Below are positions 1-7,448 of a stretch of DNA of 64,000 bases, piece after piece. The notes under the pieces were generated by a model, which had not been told where the DNA came from, ran no database searches, and saw nothing but the letters and a program-made list of their open reading frames with translations. Source of the DNA: Halobacillus kuroshimensis DSM 18393 (GTDB lineage Bacteria > Bacillota > Bacilli > Bacillales > Halobacillaceae); contig NZ_AUDY01000008.1 of assembly GCF_000425705.1 (NCBI RefSeq), positions 186,001-250,000 of the forward strand. The letters run 5' to 3'. The position numbers and the translations under genes were made by a program. Within the stretch, counting starts at the first letter, position 1, and each line of letters opens with the position of its first letter.

Positions 1-264
1 GATAAGGAAGCGGCAATTTCTTTCGTTATTAGTGGGGATAAAAGTGTATTGGATGATATTTGTCATCATTGGTTTTTAGGACATTATTTACAAGAACGGA
101 CTTCAAATCGAGCCGTCTTTCTTCTAGAAAAAGATGTGATCCATACATACGTACCCTATTTACTTTTACCGTACAATCAGTCAATTAAAGTTATTGAGCC
201 AATCAGTCTAAAAAAAAGACTTGTTGAAGTTCTGTCGGAATTAATAAAATTTCATGAAGTATAA
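1..264 (+). CDS. WYL-domain transcriptional regulator, C-terminal part (partial)
   Basis: The reading frame is open from base 1 to the stop at 262-264, so the gene begins outside the window. The visible 87 residues end with a segment (WFLGHYL, then VPYLLLPYNQSIKVIEP) typical of the C-terminal extension that follows the WYL domain in DeoR/YafY-like HTH regulators, which sense a small ligand and control a neighbouring operon. The DNA-binding part is not in view, so the assignment rests on the C-terminus only. The next gene lies 75 bases downstream on the same strand. Confidence 0.55.
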   Translation, partial: DKEAAISFVISGDKSVLDDICHHWFLGHYLQERTSNRAVFLLEKDVIHTYVPYLLLPYNQSIKVIEPISLKKRLVEVLSELIKFHEV

Positions 265-338
265 TCACTTCCCTGACGCTAACTGTCAGGGAAGTTTTAT
301 TATACTAGCTATATCAAATGTAATTGGGGTGTTATAGG

Positions 339-971
339 ATGCAAACAAAAAAAGTTTTTTTATATGTATTTGATACAATGTCAGACTGGGAATATGGATA
401 TTTAATTGCTGAACTAAACTCAGGAAGGTATTTAAAAAAAGATTTAGCACCTTTAAAAGTAATGACAGTAGGAGCTAATAAAGAAATGATTAGAACGATG
501 GGAGGACTGAGCATAAAACCAGATATGTCCCTTGATGAAATTACACTTGAGCGTAAAGATCTTTTAATTTTACCAGGAGGGGCCTCTTGGAGTGAAAACA
601 TTCATCAGCCTATCTTGGAAAGAATCGGCCAGGCTTTAAAGCTTGGCACGATTGTTGCTGCAATTTGCGGCGCCATTGAGGCCCTCGCAAATATGGGATA
701 CTTAGATACTAGAAAGCATACAAGTAATAACTTAGAATATACTAAAATGGTATGTCCTAACTATAAAGGAGAAAAGTTCTATGAGTTGGGATCTGCGGTA
801 TCTGATGCGAATTTAATTACTGCATCAGGGGTAGCTCCTCTGGAATTTGCCCTGGAGGTACTGAAAAAAATAGATGTATTTACACCAGATACATTACATT
901 CATGGTATAACCTAAGTAAGACTCATAAACCTGAATACTTCTTCCTGTTAATGGATTCAATAAATAGATGA
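339..971 (+). CDS. DJ-1/PfpI (type 1 glutamine amidotransferase-like) family protein
   Basis: A 210-residue protein with the DJ-1/PfpI alpha/beta fold. It opens with KVFLYVFDTMSDWEYG, carries LLILPGG before the elbow, and has the nucleophile elbow AAICGAIEALA with the expected cysteine. The family includes peptidases, deglycase/chaperone-like proteins and B. subtilis YoaZ/YdeA-like proteins; the substrate cannot be read here. I start at the ATG at 339 because GGGGTG lies at a suitable distance upstream; an in-frame TTG at 324 lacks a ribosome binding site. It is monocistronic as far as can be seen. Confidence 0.85.
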   Translation: MQTKKVFLYVFDTMSDWEYGYLIAELNSGRYLKKDLAPLKVMTVGANKEMIRTMGGLSIKPDMSLDEITLERKDLLILPGGASWSENIHQPILERIGQALKLGTIVAAICGAIEALANMGYLDTRKHTSNNLEYTKMVCPNYKGEKFYELGSAVSDANLITASGVAPLEFALEVLKKIDVFTPDTLHSWYNLSKTHKPEYFFLLMDSINR

Positions 972-1299
972 GCTAAATAAAGCAAATTTGCAGATTTATA
1001 TTAGTTTAAATAATTACCATGCTTTTTGGAAGTGAGGGGACGGTTCTAGCGCTTCAGATTAAGGCATAAGAACTCCCTAGCTTTGATTATCTTGAATTCG
1101 AGTCTTATAAAAGCGGGGCGACTATTCAATAAGGATCATCGTTTGTCTGAGCATTCAGATATTTTATATTAAACACTAGTGTATGATAATGAAATTTTAT
1201 AAATCTGCACTTTTTATTAGATGATCAGTCCAATCTATTTCTCTACTTCATCATAAATTATAGTAATGCACTATATCTATTATGAGAGGAAGAGTTATT
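972..1299. other. Gene-free A+T-rich stretch
   Basis: No convincing reading frame on either strand. It contains the sequence at 1091-1143 that resembles 3243-3300 (see the repeat entries) and a GAGGGGACGGTTC string near 1034 of a kind often seen at the edges of decayed repeat/transposase elements in Bacillaceae (weak recollection, not proof). Confidence 0.4.
1091..1143 (+). repeat. Copy A of a diverged intergenic repeat (pair with 3243-3300)
   Basis: TTGAATTC-AGTCTT, then GCGGG-GCGA-TA-TCAATAA and ATCATCG line up in order with 3243-3300, with substitutions. In this copy the hairpin potential has decayed. Confidence 0.45.
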
Positions 1300-1668
1300 T
1301 TGGCTGAATGTCTTTCAAGTAATATCCCGCGTACGGTTAAAGTTAACAAACAGCAAGCATTCAATGTTTGTGCTTTAACTACAGGTGACCCCGAATTAGA
1401 ATCCAGAGTTATTGTTACTTTAGGGAACCCGTCACAAAAAGAAGATTTTGATTTAGTTATTTTTATTGGGGGAGCCTTTTTACCAGTAGAGTTTAATGAA
1501 TATGGAGTTTTTATTTTCGAAGAACCTATGTTAAACAGCTGTGCCTTGTTATTCATCACGTTTAAAGAAAAAGGAGAGTATCTTTTTGAACTAGATTTAG
1601 TTCAAGATGAAGGGAATTTACCTCTTGCTCATCTATCTCTGGAAGTTACAGCTGTTAAGGGAGAGTAA
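1300..1668 (+). CDS. Hypothetical protein, probable beta-sandwich fold
   Basis: About 122 residues with alternating hydrophobic pattern and a C-terminal stretch (GEYLFELDLVQDEG) reminiscent of Ig-like or DUF6941-type beta-sandwich domains; that resemblance is weak. No signal peptide or membrane segment. I prefer the TTG at 1300, preceded by AGAGGAAGAG at 1285-1294; the ATG at 1282 has no ribosome binding site. A strong terminator follows at 1753. An overlapping antisense frame at 1251-1559 lacks a ribosome binding site and is a shadow. Function unknown. Confidence 0.7.
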   Translation: MAECLSSNIPRTVKVNKQQAFNVCALTTGDPELESRVIVTLGNPSQKEDFDLVIFIGGAFLPVEFNEYGVFIFEEPMLNSCALLFITFKEKGEYLFELDLVQDEGNLPLAHLSLEVTAVKGE

Positions 1669-1752
1669 TATTCTTAGATATATTCAATGATATATTTACA
1701 AGCTTTTCAATATCGTGCTAACCAATAGGCATCTTGAATGAGAATTTAAACA

Positions 1753-1787
1753 AGAGCGATTATTCATAATGAATAATCGCTCTTTTT
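1753..1787 (+). terminator. Rho-independent terminator
   Basis: A 13-14 bp perfect stem (AGAGCGATTATTC at 1753-1765 pairing with 1771-1783) closes a tiny loop and is followed by a T run. It ends the transcript of the 1300-1668 gene. Confidence 0.85.
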
Positions 1788-2088
1788 AGTTGCTGTGTTA
1801 TTTATTTTATTTTGAGCCAAACGTTCCTACCAAAGAAGAGGATTTGAATACTCCTTCAATCAATCGACAGCACCACCAAAGCTAATGAATACACCAAGTG
1901 AGGGGCACAGAGACCTCCGTAAAGATGATGCTGTCACAGGTTACGGTTGGGAATGTTGGAATACCTGGTTTCTCCAACAATCTAGTGACCAGGTATGATT
2001 ACTCATTTGAATTAAATTCTGTACAGTTGACAGACATTATTGGTATCGAAGTTTTCAAAAACTGAATTTGACTTCTGAATATTATCAC
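1788..2088. other. Gene-free stretch before the usp gene
   Basis: No open frame longer than a few dozen codons with a start and ribosome binding site on either strand, and no recognisable RNA fold. Confidence 0.4.
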
Positions 2089-2514
2089 TCATTTAACCAT
2101 AGTCACTGGACATGACGCTACATGTAGGACGTTAAAACTAACACTACCCAGTATCTTACTCTTTATAGCGCCTAAACCTCGTGAACCCATTACGATACTA
2201 TAAACTTTCGATTCTTTTGCTTCTTTCGCAATTTCATAGTCTGGTGAACCAATTCTTATTTTTGTGTGTACAGTTACCTCTTGATTCTCAATGATATTTA
2301 GTGCTTCATCCATTACTTCTTTCGCATTTTCTTGCTGGTACCTACGCACTTGTTCTTTGCTTACAAAGCGGTTAATATTAGGAGAATTGTAATTATATTG
2401 AACATTTAAAAGAAGCAGCTCAGCATCGATTGCTTTAGCTATCTCAATTGCATGTTTTAAAGCTCTTAACGAAAAATCTGAACCATCAATCGGAACTAAA
2501 ATTTTCTGTGACAT
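2089..2514 (-). CDS. Universal stress protein (UspA family)
   Basis: A 141-residue single-domain Usp. It opens with the family start QKILVPIDGSDFSLRAL and ends with the ATP-binding signature G-2X-G-9X-G-S (GSRGLG...LGS) intact near residues 113-128, so it is of the nucleotide-binding type. It is presumably cytoplasmic and stress induced. AAAGGAG lies nine bases before the ATG at 2514; an in-frame ATG at 2520 is only three bases from it. A palindromic cre-like box sits upstream at 2569-2580. Confidence 0.9.
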   Translation of the reverse strand: MSQKILVPIDGSDFSLRALKHAIEIAKAIDAELLLLNVQYNYNSPNINRFVSKEQVRRYQQENAKEVMDEALNIIENQEVTVHTKIRIGSPDYEIAKEAKESKVYSIVMGSRGLGAIKSKILGSVSFNVLHVASCPVTMVK

Positions 2515-2568
2515 TAACATTCGCTCCTTTAGAGAAGTATTATTAACGATATCATTTACCAACCCAGA

Positions 2569-2580
2569 GAAAGCGCTTTC
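2569..2580 (-). promoter_or_regulatory. Candidate cre (CcpA) box upstream of usp
   Basis: GAAAGCGCTTTC is a perfect 12-bp palindrome that matches the core of the catabolite-responsive element, TGAAARCGYTTWCA; the two outermost positions do not match. It lies about 55 bases before the usp start. Confidence 0.4.
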
Positions 2581-2838
2581 GGTTATTCTGATAAAATAGC
2601 TTCATCCATACGGCTATTCGTTGAACCTTTGCCTAATTCGATGTGCTAAGGTATTCCTTAAGTTTATTTTATCAGATTTTTTGTCATGTAATAACTTTTA
2701 TATTGGAGGGAGCGGGAAACATAACTAAGCTAAAAGGTGCGACAATATATGGTCTAGTGAGTTGCCGAGTTAGGCAGATCAAATTCATGACTTTGACAGC
2801 TTTCTCTTCAATATCTCGATTTTAAGTCTATGGAAATG

Positions 2839-2892
2839 GGGACAACTCCTTAACAAAAGAATTGTCCCTTTATTACGTGTCCCTTTATTACG
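2839..2892. repeat. Small hairpin plus 15-bp tandem duplication
   Basis: GGGACAA (from 2839) can pair with TTGTCCC, and TGTCCCTTTATTACG is present twice in tandem (2863-2877 and 2878-2892). It resembles the debris of GGGAC-type intergenic repeats. No coding function seen. Confidence 0.45.
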
Positions 2893-2967
2893 AGAAAGCT
2901 TTTCTCCTAAAAGCATAGAGCTGCATGCACTATTTTTAAATCATTCACGTCATGAGGAGGGGAAAGT

Positions 2968-3219
2968 GTGAGAAGGAAGTTAGGAATAATTTCTACTGTT
3001 TTATTTTTAGTAAGCCTAGCTGCATACATAACGATGCTGTCAGGTAATGACGCTTTTCTTTTTGCTGGTGTAGTGATTGCTGTATTAGGGTTGGTATTTG
3101 CCATGTTCTCTGAAAAAGGAACATACAGAAAGATCGGATTCATTGGCAATGGATCGATTATCTTAGTGACAATAATTATCCCCTTTATAGTTACTACATT
3201 TTTTTGGAACACACCCTGA
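2968..3219 (+). CDS. Small membrane protein, unknown function
   Basis: 83 residues with three hydrophobic segments (about residues 5-24, 29-47 and 59-79) separated by short polar loops with GKT-type charged residues. The GTG start is fixed by GAGGAGGGG seven bases upstream. No family recognised. A weak terminator follows at 3272. Confidence 0.65.
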   Translation: MRRKLGIISTVLFLVSLAAYITMLSGNDAFLFAGVVIAVLGLVFAMFSEKGTYRKIGFIGNGSIILVTIIIPFIVTTFFWNTP

Positions 3220-3242
3220 ACCTGAATGGGAAAAGGAGATTA

Positions 3243-3304
3243 TTTTGAATTCAAGTCTTTTGCTAACGGGAGCGATTAGTCAATAAAAATAATCGCCTTT
3301 TCTT
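3243..3304 (+). repeat. Copy B of the intergenic repeat, with terminator-like hairpin
   Basis: This aligns in order with 1091-1143. Here GCGATTA (3272-3278) pairs with TAATCGC (3290-3296) and is followed by CTTTTCTTT, so it can act as a weak terminator for the small membrane protein upstream. Confidence 0.5.
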
Positions 3305-3484
3305 TAACTAAATAAAAGGCAGGAATGTGAAAGAATCGACGTGGAAGTGAAAAAATAAGATGAATATGGTTGTTATTTCCACAAAAGTGTTGATTTGATA
3401 TGATATGTTTGCTTATTATTGATTAATTAGACAAATCTCTTATAGAAAAATGGGATAAAATCATAACAGCTTGGAGAGGGGGGG

Positions 3485-3691
3485 ATGTTATTGAATAGGA
3501 AAAGCACAACGGGAAAATGGCTGGCTTATCCAGGGATATGGATTTTTGCTGCAGGATTTTCATTTAGTGAGATCATAGGAATGGAGGGTATGCCAAACTT
3601 GCTAGGATCTGCATCCATCCCAATGATAGGAATAGGATTATTGATGTTAATCATATCAAACTTCTTCAAAGAGGAACGTGCAGAAATATAA
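3485..3691 (+). CDS. Small membrane protein, unknown function
   Basis: 68 residues with two hydrophobic segments (about 14-30 and 41-60) and a short charged tail KEERAEI. GGAGAGGGGGGG lies directly before the ATG. No family recognised. Confidence 0.6.
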   Translation: MLLNRKSTTGKWLAYPGIWIFAAGFSFSEIIGMEGMPNLLGSASIPMIGIGLLMLIISNFFKEERAEI

Positions 3692-3798
3692 AAAAGGATA
3701 GCAAAAGGTAGGATATTTCAAAAAAGAGTCTATGAGTCTTCAAGAATTATATCGATTGCTCCATAAAGAAATGGGCATCAGATATAAGTTTCTGTGAA

Positions 3799-4011
3799 TC
3801 AGCTTTTCTCACTAAGGTGATTAATTTCTCTTTCAATAAGACACACAGAAATTTCAAAGGCTTCTATCCGCCTTTTAGCTAAAGTGATTTGAGATTTATA
3901 TCTATCAGGATTTTCTTTAGCTTCAAAAGTTTTTACAGTCTCTCTAAGTTTGTTTAGTGTTGAGTCAATTTGACGTTTTGCTTCAATGAAGTCAGATTTT
4001 TTAAGATCCAT
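3799..4011 (-). CDS. Small coiled-coil protein, unknown function
   Basis: 70 residues, almost all helical and highly charged (SDFIEAKRQIDSTLNKLRE...; REINHLSEKS), consistent with a soluble coiled-coil. A strong AAAAAGGAGG precedes the ATG by eight bases. No family recognised and no partner gene evident. Confidence 0.65.
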   Translation of the reverse strand: MDLKKSDFIEAKRQIDSTLNKLRETVKTFEAKENPDRYKSQITLAKRRIEAFEISVCLIEREINHLSEKS

Positions 4012-4206
4012 TTAAGTGCCTCCTTTTTTATTGATTAATGATTACAATTTATTTTACTTCCGACAAACAAGATGTTTTAGCATATAGGATTTAAAGAGGA
4101 CTGTCAAAAACGTTTGTCTAGTCTTTATGGTCTCTTGACGGGGTTTCATAGAATTGGAAGGTTCTATCTTATTAATACATATATACGAATTTTTATCAGA
4201 GCCAAA

Positions 4207-4243
4207 CAAAGAAAGCACGCCCGTGAATTCCGGGCGTGCTTTC
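4207..4243 (-). terminator. Rho-independent terminator of the nucleoside transporter gene
   Basis: GAAAGCACGCCCG at 4211-4223 pairs with 4231-4243, giving a 13-bp GC-rich stem directly after the stop codon; on the minus strand it is followed by a T-rich run. Confidence 0.85.
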
Positions 4244-4245
4244 TT

Positions 4246-5436
4246 TTATAAGAACATGGACACAAATACAGCGGTGATGAAGCTGGCAAGCGTTCCGCCT
4301 ATGATGGCTTTCAAGCCTAGGCGGGCAACCTGGGACTGCTTCTCCGGAGCCAGCGATCCAAGACCGACAATCAGCTGGCCGATTGAGGATAAGTTGGCAA
4401 AGTTACAGAGTGCCACAGACATGACGGCCATCGTCATCGGAGAAAGATCCCCGGACATCTGCTTCAGGTTGGAATAGGCGAGAAATTCATTCGCCGCAAG
4501 CTTCGTCCCAATCAGGGAAGCAGCTTGGAAGGCATCGGAAAAAGGGATGCCGATAATCACGGCAAAGGGATAAAAGAGATAGCCGAAAATGGTGGATAAA
4601 TCTGTTCCGACCAATCCTAATCCACCATTTACCAACGCAATGACGCTGATAAAAGCGATCATCAATCCACCGATGCTCGCTGCAAGCTTTACTCCATTGA
4701 CGGCGCCGTCTGAAATCGCTTCAAAGACGTTCGCCTGGCCGGACTTTTCGAGCGACACGGTTTCGTTCAGCTCAGAGGTTTCTGTTTCCGGCTCCAACAG
4801 CTTGGCCATGACAAGGGAAACGAAGGGAACGCTGAAGATGGCAATCAATAGATACGTTAAATCAATTCCCATTTCTACATAGCCCACGAGGATCGCCCCG
4901 CTGGCAGAGGCTGTTCCACCAACCATAATCGCAAACGTTTCAGACTTTGTCATACGGCTCAAGTACGGTTTCACCAGTAGAGGCGCTTCGGCAACTCCTA
5001 AAAAAGTATTCCCAACCGCGCTGAATGATTCGACCTTTGAGGTTTTCAACAGCTTTCCAACGATCGTGCCGAGGAACTTCACTATAACCGGCAGGATACG
5101 GAGGTAGTATAATCCGGAAATAAGGGCGGAAATAAAGATAAGGGCCCCTAAGACATGGATGGCAAATACAAAGGTAACGCCTGTTTCTGCAAGCAGTGGT
5201 CCAAAGACAAAATCGATGCCGGCCGAGCTGTAATCAATGATGTGCTGGATGAATAGAGCGGCCTTTTTCAAAGCGGCTTGACCGATAGAAATGTTCAGCA
5301 TCGTATAAACGAACAGCCCTTCAATCAATAAGCCGGTCAGGATGGTCCGCCACTTAATGTTTTTTCTGCTGCTGCTCAACAGCCACCCCAGTCCAATAAG
5401 GGCAGCGAGTGAGAGTAGTCCGGTGATGATCTGCAT
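4246..5436 (-). CDS. nupG: Concentrative nucleoside transporter (CNT), probably purine nucleosides
   Basis: 396 residues, the normal CNT length, with about ten membrane segments. Family features include PLLVKPYLSRMTKSETFAIM and the glycine-rich GGTASASGAILVGYV, then FSDAFQAASLIGTKLAANEF and FANLSSIGQLIVGLG near the C-terminus. CNTs import nucleosides with H+ or Na+. I start at the ATG at 5436 with GGGAGGA upstream; the frame stays open 5' but runs through the terminator and aptamer. The leader carries a guanine-type purine riboswitch, which in B. subtilis controls nupG (yxjA), so a guanosine/inosine role is inferred; the symbol rests on that context. Confidence 0.88.
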   Translation of the reverse strand: MQIITGLLSLAALIGLGWLLSSSRKNIKWRTILTGLLIEGLFVYTMLNISIGQAALKKAALFIQHIIDYSSAGIDFVFGPLLAETGVTFVFAIHVLGALIFISALISGLYYLRILPVIVKFLGTIVGKLLKTSKVESFSAVGNTFLGVAEAPLLVKPYLSRMTKSETFAIMVGGTASASGAILVGYVEMGIDLTYLLIAIFSVPFVSLVMAKLLEPETETSELNETVSLEKSGQANVFEAISDGAVNGVKLAASIGGLMIAFISVIALVNGGLGLVGTDLSTIFGYLFYPFAVIIGIPFSDAFQAASLIGTKLAANEFLAYSNLKQMSGDLSPMTMAVMSVALCNFANLSSIGQLIVGLGSLAPEKQSQVARLGLKAIIGGTLASFITAVFVSMFL

Positions 5437-5497
5437 GATGTAGTCCTCCCTGAAAATGACGGATCCCTTAAGGTGATTAGACGTCAGACGACAAAAA

Positions 5498-5530
5498 GGC
5501 CTCTTTCCTTTATACAGAAGGAAAGAGGCC
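5498..5530 (-). terminator. Riboswitch-controlled terminator in the transporter leader
   Basis: A 13-bp stem (GGCCTCTTTCCTT, 5498-5510 with 5518-5530) is followed on the minus strand by CTTTTTG. Its 5' arm in the RNA contains CUUUCCUU, fully complementary to AAGGAAAG at the 3' side of the aptamer P1 helix, so terminator and antiterminator are mutually exclusive. Confidence 0.85.
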
Positions 5531-5571
5531 TGGGGATCCAGCTGTGCATAGAAGATCCCCGTCTGTTCTTT

Positions 5572-5640
5572 CCTTATAGTCCGGCTCTTTACGGCAGCCG
5601 GGTAGAAACTTGCGGACCATATTTCCGCATGTATATAAGG
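5572..5640 (-). ncRNA. Purine riboswitch aptamer, guanine type
   Basis: Read on the minus strand it has P1 CCTTAT/ATAAGG (5640-5635 with 5577-5572), the core TATAC and AATATGG around P2, GTTTCTACC between P2 and P3, a P3 arm closed by CCGGCTGCCGTAAAGAGCCGG, and GACTAT before P1. The nucleotide that pairs with the ligand (position 74 in xpt numbering) is C, which specifies guanine/hypoxanthine rather than adenine. Guanine would hold P1 closed, free the terminator at 5498-5530 and switch the transporter off. Confidence 0.93.
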
Positions 5641-5666
5641 AATCCGTTTGAAATGATATGTCTCGC

Positions 5667-5695
5667 ATTCTAGCAGAATCAGAGAATGCGAACAA
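5667..5695 (-). promoter_or_regulatory. Sigma-A-type promoter for the riboswitch transcript
   Basis: On the minus strand, TTGTTC (5695-5690), a 17-base spacer and TAGAAT (5672-5667) lie just upstream of the aptamer. An 8-bp perfect inverted repeat CGCATTCT/AGAATGCG (5665-5672 and 5683-5690) overlaps both elements and could be an operator. Confidence 0.65.
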
Positions 5696-5741
5696 TGGAT
5701 ATCCGGGAAGTTGTAAAATTGGGAACTTTCAATCCGGCATC

Positions 5742-5978
5742 CTAGAAAAGGAGCGCAGCTACAGGTACAGCCGCGGATGCGAGGACAGGGATGACTGATG
5801 TCATAGAAAAGCTCGGACGGGCCGGGGCAAGAAAACCAACCGGGTTTTCCGCTGGTGAGGCGAGATAATGGACGAGCCGGCTCCATCGGCTCTTTTTTCG
5901 TGGGATATCCGGTACATCGACATCGTATTCGGCCAGCTTTTGGGCAAGTTCTGTGTGATCATGTGTCTTATTTTTCAC
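5742..5978 (-). CDS. Small protein with C-terminal membrane segment; possible anti-sigma factor
   Basis: 78 residues: a charged N-terminal half (LAQKLAEYDVDVPDIPRKKS) and a C-terminal hydrophobic segment at about residues 59-78. It overlaps the ECF sigma gene by four bases (ATGA), so the two are translationally coupled, which is the usual position of an anti-sigma factor. The role is inferred from position alone: it is shorter than ordinary anti-sigma factors and no zinc-binding HxxxCxxC motif is present. Confidence 0.55.
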   Translation of the reverse strand: MKNKTHDHTELAQKLAEYDVDVPDIPRKKSRWSRLVHYLASPAENPVGFLAPARPSFSMTSVIPVLASAAVPVAALLF

Positions 5979-6496
5979 AGGTCTTCCACCTCCAGATGCG
6001 TTTTTAAAGTTTGAATGGCTTGGTGAAGTCTCGATTTTACAGTCCCTAAGGGGATGTGAAGGATGGCTGCGATCTCTTTTTGAGGAAGGTCATGGTAGTA
6101 GTAAAGGAGAATCACAGCCCTCTGCAGATCTGGAAGTTCGCTGACTGCCTGCTGGACCGTAAGCTTTTCTGCAGGGTGCAGTGAACTTTCTTGTGAGGGA
6201 ACTAAAAAGGGAAGCAGGCTCCGCCACTTTTTTCTCCGGTTCAATTTATTAATCATTAAACGGTACGCGATCTGAAATAAATAGGATTTCAAGGCACCTT
6301 TAGACGGATCATATTGGTGCTTGTTTGTCTGCAGGCGGAGAAACGTATCCTGGACGATATCGACACTGAATGGTTCATCTCTCGTATAACGGTAAATAAA
6401 CGAATACAATGGCCCGTGAAAGGCGGTATAAATCTGTTCAAAAGCCTCTTCATTCCCCAACTGCCAGGCCTCCATAACGGCTTCCGGCTGGTTCAC
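5975..6496 (-). CDS. ECF-type RNA polymerase sigma factor
   Basis: 173 residues with region 2 (about 10-80, containing RYTRDEPFSVDIVQDTFLRL) and region 4 (about 110-168, containing the HTH LPQKEIAAILHIPLGTVKSR). It lacks regions 1 and 3, as ECF sigma factors do. It overlaps the preceding membrane-protein gene and the following small gene by four bases each, forming a tightly coupled trio. The target promoters cannot be read here; self-activation is usual in the family. Confidence 0.92.
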   Translation of the reverse strand: MNQPEAVMEAWQLGNEEAFEQIYTAFHGPLYSFIYRYTRDEPFSVDIVQDTFLRLQTNKHQYDPSKGALKSYLFQIAYRLMINKLNRRKKWRSLLPFLVPSQESSLHPAEKLTVQQAVSELPDLQRAVILLYYYHDLPQKEIAAILHIPLGTVKSRLHQAIQTLKTHLEVEDL

Positions 6497-6861
6497 GAAG
6501 CTTCACCCATCCGGGCACGGACAGACTTCAACGTCCGGGTGAGGCGGCTGAATAAATAAAGGAAAACGACAATCGTCCACGCCTGTGCCTGATTCGTAAA
6601 AAACTGCACATAAGGATTTTCAACGGTCGCGCCTGAACTGATCATCACGTTGAGAACCTGTACGCAGATGATCGTATAAACCGCCAAAACGACAGTTAAG
6701 GTATCAAAAACATTCCAGCGTAAAAAGAGCTCTGTTTTCTTGTAATCAATCTTTCCATTGCTGCGGATGATGTACTTTTTCTCCATTGGTATCGTCACGG
6801 CCAAAATGACCCCCATCCAGACAAACATGACCCCCATTGAAATGATAAAACCGATGCCCAT
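6493..6861 (-). CDS. Membrane protein, first gene of the ECF sigma operon
   Basis: 122 residues with about three membrane segments (roughly 1-22, 47-68 and 85-105) and a basic C-terminal tail (SRLTRTLKSVRARMG). AAAGGAGG lies seven bases before the ATG at 6861, which favours it over the longer frame from 6891. The ATGA overlap with the sigma gene ties it to that operon. It could be a sensor or the true anti-sigma membrane component; no family recognised. Confidence 0.65.
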   Translation of the reverse strand: MGIGFIISMGVMFVWMGVILAVTIPMEKKYIIRSNGKIDYKKTELFLRWNVFDTLTVVLAVYTIICVQVLNVMISSGATVENPYVQFFTNQAQAWTIVVFLYLFSRLTRTLKSVRARMGEAS

Positions 6862-6992
6862 TCCAAGTCCTCCTTTGATCTCTTCTAACAACTATACCAA
6901 CCAGGAATAGGAAAAGTTCGCACGAAAAGGAAAAAATTGTTTTATTTTTCTCCTTCTGAAATAATGGAAGAAATATCGAGAGGGGTAAGGAA

Positions 6993-7312
6993 ATGAGAGA
7001 ATGCAGACAGGCTTTTTTTAAGCAGGACTTTGTGATGTCCTATGAAACAACCAAATCCATGGAATTTGAAAAACGCGGCACAGGTGAAGTCATCTATTTA
7101 CTGATGAAAAGGGTATCACGATTGTGAGGGACCCGGACTGGGTGGAGGATACAGCGGATTGGCAGCCGGTCCATAATACATCACTCCGCCGGTTCCGTAA
7201 AAAAACGAACCAGGGACAGACACCTATATCCTATGGATATCCGATTACGTTCAACAGTGCAGAGGAATTGAGTACATACTTGGAAAAAGAAATTCATCAG
7301 CCGGTGCGGTAA
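6993..7312 (+). pseudogene. Frameshifted small gene, unknown function
   Basis: AAGG and an ATG at 6993 open a frame (MRECRQAFFKQDFVMSYETT...) that meets TGA at 7126. The continuation lies in another frame from about 7108 (DEKGITIVRDPDWVEDTADW...) to the stop at 7310-7312. One missing base near TATTTACTGATGAAAAG (about 7098-7114) explains the break; inserting one A or T would give a continuous protein of about 106 residues. It is either a true mutation or a sequencing error. Confidence 0.65.
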
Positions 7313-7448
7313 AAATCCTTCGATTTAATACTTCCGTAAACCACAAAGGGCCTTCATCCATGTATAATAGAGGAAGAGAGAAAACGGGAACAGTGCCTTT
7401 GTTTCCGGTCGTTCTTGGACAATACTGGTGAAGAAAAGGAGGCCCTGC

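Noticed and set aside
2643-2825. A 60-codon frame after the usp gene
   Set aside because: No ribosome binding site, composition not coding-like, and no recognisable segment.
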